From: F1-60-MAGs104 sp964355975
GTDB taxonomy: Bacteria; Planctomycetota; Phycisphaerae; Phycisphaerales; SM1A02
Direction: 5' to 3'
Assembly (NCBI GenBank): GCA_964355975.1
Contig: CAYHFW010000014.1
Coordinates: 1 to 54,886, forward strand
DNA length: 54,886 nucleotides
How positions within the stretch are numbered: position 1 is the first letter of the stretch; each line of letters opens with the position of its first letter. A program made the translations under genes and the position numbers. Positions 52,226 through 54,886 of the stretch are shown here, one piece after another. Under the pieces are notes generated by a model. The model saw nothing but the letters and a program-made list of their open reading frames with translations. It was not told the origin of the DNA and ran no database searches.

Positions 52226-53500
52226 TCAGGGGCAGACGCCCCAGCCAGAAAGCACGAACGACATGTCGAGTCCGTCGACGACTCCGTCGCTGTTGAAATC
52301 TGCCGGGCAATCTCCGCCAAATGTGCAACTGCCCCATCCAGAGAGCACCGCAGTGAGATCGACTCCGTCGACCATGCCATCACCGTTGCTATCTGCTGGA
52401 CATGGTGGACCGGATGGGCGCAGATCTAAGACGAATGGCGACGTGCCATCGGGACCCGTTGCCTTTCCGACGATCGTCAGTCCATCCTCGGACATGCCGA
52501 GGGGAACATTCATGATCCAACCATCTGGGATCACAACGCCAGCTTGTTGCGCGAGATCAGCGAGTGATACGTAGCCGTTGGCCGCGGTCCACATGTATGC
52601 GCCGCTTCCGCCCATCAGGCCGAAGAAGCACAGCACACGGCTTCCGTCGTAGTTCGCGGCAACGACATAGCCAGTGTCCGAAGAAGGGGTCGGCGTAATC
52701 GCTTCGACACCAGTCGCCACGCTCCAGCGCCACGGCGCGTTGTTGGCGAACGTTGTCTTTCCAATTCCGTAGACCCACTGTCCGTTGCCGCTGACAACAT
52801 CAGCTTCACGCATCTTGATCGAGCCAGGTGCGGCGAGGACGGTTTCAATGAAGACCCCCTCGGCGTTCTTGATCCAGACCGCCCCTTGGCGGAAGCCGTT
52901 GTAGTCGTCGTTCCATCCAGCGATCACGCCGCCGCTATCACTGACAGCGTTCGCGCGTGTTGGCTTGTAGAAGTACGCCGTACCGAGGTTCGTGATCGCA
53001 TTCGTCGCGGCATTCCATTCGAAGCCTCGTGCCGCGCAGCCGACGTCCCACGCGAGACCAACAACATGCTGTCCATCGTTTGACATTCCCCAGCCGCCAC
53101 TGCGCTCGATGTCGCAATGGAAGCCGAAACTGCCGAGCAACTGATACTCGCCAGTGTCGATGTGGTAGAGCGTCGCCTCGGCCTTCATCGTGTCGACATT
53201 GAGCGTCGAGCAGGTCATCGTCGTTCCATCGGCGGTGATGCAACCTTGCCCTCCGACGCCGTTGCCAGGACCAATTGTGTTGGGCAATTGAACAACGCCT
53301 GTCGCGAGAGTCCAGTACCAGTACGACGCCGGGTCATATCCAACCACCACGCTTCCATCGTCGCTCGCGTCGTTGGCGTATGCGTACGGGACGAGTCCGA
53401 GCAAGTGCAACTCGCCAGCGTGTCCTTCAGAACAAGCGATCAGGAGTGTGGTCGCGATTGCTGCCGTATGAATGTGAGCCGTTGTGATTTTTGTGAGCAT
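52226..53500 (-). CDS. Secreted HAF-repeat-like protein with dockerin tail
   Basis: Signal peptide (AAIATTLLIACSEGHA). The body has repeated units such as YANDASDDGSVVVGYD, GGWGMSNDGQHVVGLAW, ANAVSDSGGVIAGWN and LGMSEDGLTIVGKATGP, typical of extracellular HAF/propeller proteins. The C-terminus has two EF-hand loops (DSNGDGMVDGVDL and DFNSDGVVDGLDM) and ends WGVCP. The start was chosen for the signal peptide; the frame is open to 53731 within the neighbour gene. Function unknown. Confidence 0.8.
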   Translation of the reverse strand: MLTKITTAHIHTAAIATTLLIACSEGHAGELHLLGLVPYAYANDASDDGSVVVGYDPASYWYWTLATGVVQLPNTIGPGNGVGGQGCITADGTTMTCSTLNVDTMKAEATLYHIDTGEYQLLGSFGFHCDIERSGGWGMSNDGQHVVGLAWDVGCAARGFEWNAATNAITNLGTAYFYKPTRANAVSDSGGVIAGWNDDYNGFRQGAVWIKNAEGVFIETVLAAPGSIKMREADVVSGNGQWVYGIGKTTFANNAPWRWSVATGVEAITPTPSSDTGYVVAANYDGSRVLCFFGLMGGSGAYMWTAANGYVSLADLAQQAGVVIPDGWIMNVPLGMSEDGLTIVGKATGPDGTSPFVLDLRPSGPPCPADSNGDGMVDGVDLTAVLSGWGSCTFGGDCPADFNSDGVVDGLDMSFVLSGWGVCP

Positions 53501-53550
53501 TGAATTGAGCCGATGTTGAAGTCCGTCCAAACACGAGTCCGAAAACAAAA

Positions 53551-53596
53551 TTGTCCCCACCCTGTGCGCGTTGTCCAACGCACAAGGTGGGGACAA
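53551..53596 (-). terminator. Strong intrinsic terminator of the gene at 53607
   Basis: On the minus strand an 18-bp stem (TTGTCCCCACCTTGTGCG with its complement, one G-U type mismatch) with a 10-base loop is followed by TTTTGTTTT. It lies 11 bases after the stop codon of the upstream minus-strand gene. Confidence 0.8.
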
Positions 53597-53606
53597 GTGA
53601 AGTCGA

Positions 53607-54788
53607 TCAACAATCGCCCCAACCGCCGAGCACGATCGCAAGATCAACGCCGTCCACTGTGCCACTTCCGTCGACGTCGGCGTCGCCAGAGGTGCCCCAT
53701 TGAGCGAGAACCGATGCGAGATCACCTCCATTGACCGTGCCGTCGTTGTTCACGTCGGCAGTGCATGGTGGAGCGACTGGGCCGAGGTTAATGCGCGCGA
53801 TCGTGTCGATCGAGGCCACCGAGTCACGAACTTTCATGGTGAGCCAGCCGTTGGGGCTGATGCCAGTGCTTCCACCGTTTCCATTGTTTCCAGTCGAACC
53901 AATCAGCGTGAATTGGTTCGCGGCTGTTCCCGTGAAGTTCGTGTCTCCTACACGCGCGATTATGCGCGTGCCCGCGGTGGCATCCCACGCGAATGTCGTC
54001 GCAAGCACGGCACTGGTTGAATTCTGGAAGACGCAGACTCCAGCTTCGCATGCGCAAAGCGCGGTGTTGCCGTTCATGCTGGTATAGGTCACGCCCGAGA
54101 GGCCAGGAACCGCATCGAGTGCGCGTGCGAACACAGAGATCGTTCCGTCTGGAGCACGGCGAGCAACAAATGTTCCAGGTCCTGTTGTCGCCACACCCGT
54201 CCCGTCAAGGTTCATCAGGATTCCCTGAAACCACAGTGTTCCATCGCCAGTCATGCCGAAGCTCGTGTTGTTGACCGCAGAAAAGATCAGATCGGTGATC
54301 GATGGAATGGACTGACCCTTGCGAAGCAAGACTTCCATAGAGCCATTGAATTCACTGAAGACTGCGCCATCGTTCAGCGTTGTGATGTCGGTGCCTTCGA
54401 GCGATGCGCTGAAGAGAATGTGTCCATCAGCGGTCATGCTTCGTGACGCGTTCGAGAACGAAGCTGCCGACTTGAAATTCACGCCAGTCATGCCTGGGAC
54501 TGGGAAGCCTTCGCGACAGTAGATACGCAGTCCGCCAGCAGCAGCACCAAGTGATGTCACGCGAACCTTGTCATTCGCTGTGGTGACTGCACCTCCAACG
54601 AGTGTCGCGCCGAACTCGACGTGGCCGCCAGTCATGACGTTCAATCCAAACGCATCAGGCGTGATCGTTGTTCCATCGGTGAATCCTGGAGCTGCAGATC
54701 CCTTGCGGCAGATCACACGCGTCCCAGTTGGAGAGAAGGTGACGACCGCCGTGTTGTTGGTTGTTCCCGACACGTCGCCACCTGTCAT
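53607..54788 (-). CDS. Secreted-type repeat protein with dockerin tail, 5' end missing
   Basis: At least four copies of a 60-70-residue unit are seen, each beginning MTGG, MTADGH or MTGDG and containing a stretch like RIYCREGFPVPGM or VLLRKGQSIPSI; this is the 'choice-of-anchor' repeat type as I recall it. Two EF-hand loops (DVNNDGTVNGGDL; DVDGSGTVDGVDL) and WGDC close the protein. The frame begins with ATG at 54788 at a repeat boundary and has no signal peptide, and a stop lies 18 bases upstream. The gene has therefore lost its 5' end at the junction described nearby. Its terminator is intact. Confidence 0.75.
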   Translation of the reverse strand: MTGGDVSGTTNNTAVVTFSPTGTRVICRKGSAAPGFTDGTTITPDAFGLNVMTGGHVEFGATLVGGAVTTANDKVRVTSLGAAAGGLRIYCREGFPVPGMTGVNFKSAASFSNASRSMTADGHILFSASLEGTDITTLNDGAVFSEFNGSMEVLLRKGQSIPSITDLIFSAVNNTSFGMTGDGTLWFQGILMNLDGTGVATTGPGTFVARRAPDGTISVFARALDAVPGLSGVTYTSMNGNTALCACEAGVCVFQNSTSAVLATTFAWDATAGTRIIARVGDTNFTGTAANQFTLIGSTGNNGNGGSTGISPNGWLTMKVRDSVASIDTIARINLGPVAPPCTADVNNDGTVNGGDLASVLAQWGTSGDADVDGSGTVDGVDLAIVLGGWGDC

Positions 54789-54793
54789 CGTGA

Positions 54794-54886
54794 CTGAGAA
54801 GATTCACCGCCGCGATGAAGCACCCGTGGCTCATCTCGCTCTCGACTTGGTTTCGTGACTACGTCTACATCCCTCTCGGAGGCTCG
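54794..54886 (+). CDS. Fragment of an MBOAT O-acyltransferase (AlgI-like), runs off the window
   Basis: The frame reads LISLSTWFRDYVYIPLGGS up to the edge, the conserved membrane-bound O-acyltransferase signature used by AlgI-type alginate or polysaccharide acetylases. In intact proteins some 300 residues precede this motif. Here the frame is closed by TGA at 54791-54793, and the only ATG (54815) lies eight codons before the motif, so the N-terminal part is missing. Either a genuine truncated gene or an assembly junction. Confidence 0.7.
   Translation, partial: MRRFTAAMKHPWLISLSTWFRDYVYIPLGGS

Noticed and set aside
54568..54858. Plus-strand 96-codon frame at the right edge
   Set aside because: It is antisense to the repeat protein and not in the frame that gives the MBOAT motif.

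Overview
The window reads as chromosomal DNA of a planctomycete, most likely of class Phycisphaerae. The grounds are moderately high GC, a Planctomycetes-type cytochrome protein (DUF1587/1595/1592/1588/1585) next to a DUF1552 protein, and at least seven secreted proteins ending in the same dockerin-like double EF-hand (DxNxDGxVxGxDLxxxLxxWG). Most remaining genes are housekeeping. I saw no rRNA, tRNA, CRISPR array, phage gene or transposase.

Layout. 1-383: 5' part of a repeat-rich secreted protein (minus). 682-5032: a pentaheme cytochrome with a dockerin tail, a NapH-like polyferredoxin and an S1/P1-type nuclease, probably one operon. 5042-7125: a PadR regulator and a HAAS-type membrane protein, joined by an ATGA overlap. 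7173-9410: monomeric isocitrate dehydrogenase. 9518-13270: the cytochrome/DUF1552 pair. 13271-13586: a repeat-rich gap with a palindromic element. 13587-16588: a secreted SUMF1-fold dockerin protein and a RhlE-like helicase. 16688-25397: recC-recB-recD with ATGA overlaps. 25435-28016: two secreted dockerin-type proteins, then a dockerin gene remnant and a second copy of the palindromic element. 28429-32738: a DsbB/DUF5993 pair, an APC permease and a nitronate-monooxygenase-like protein. 32701-43056: thrA-thrB-thrC flanked by two paralogous secreted proteins of unknown function, a sulfatase fused to a complete formylglycine-generating enzyme (FGE) domain, and an S4 RNA-binding protein. 43199-50287: two paralogous secreted repeat proteins that share promoter and leader. 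50468-54886: a STAS protein, an unknown protein, two secreted dockerin proteins and the edge of an MBOAT acyltransferase gene.

Three things stand out. First, the sulfatase at 38820-41273 carries both the CxPxR maturation site and an FGE domain with both catalytic cysteines, so it looks able to mature itself. Second, about a dozen genes have a TANNNT box exactly 6 or 7 bases before the start codon, sometimes with a good -35 box, which predicts widespread leaderless transcription. Third, small palindromic elements, duplicated leaders and decayed gene ends point to recent local rearrangement around the secreted-protein genes. The last roughly 90 bases join the 5'-truncated end of one gene to the middle of another, which may be a real junction or an assembly fault.

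Limits: everything was read by eye. Family names rest on remembered motifs, and start sites are choices made from promoter boxes, ribosome binding sites and signal peptides.
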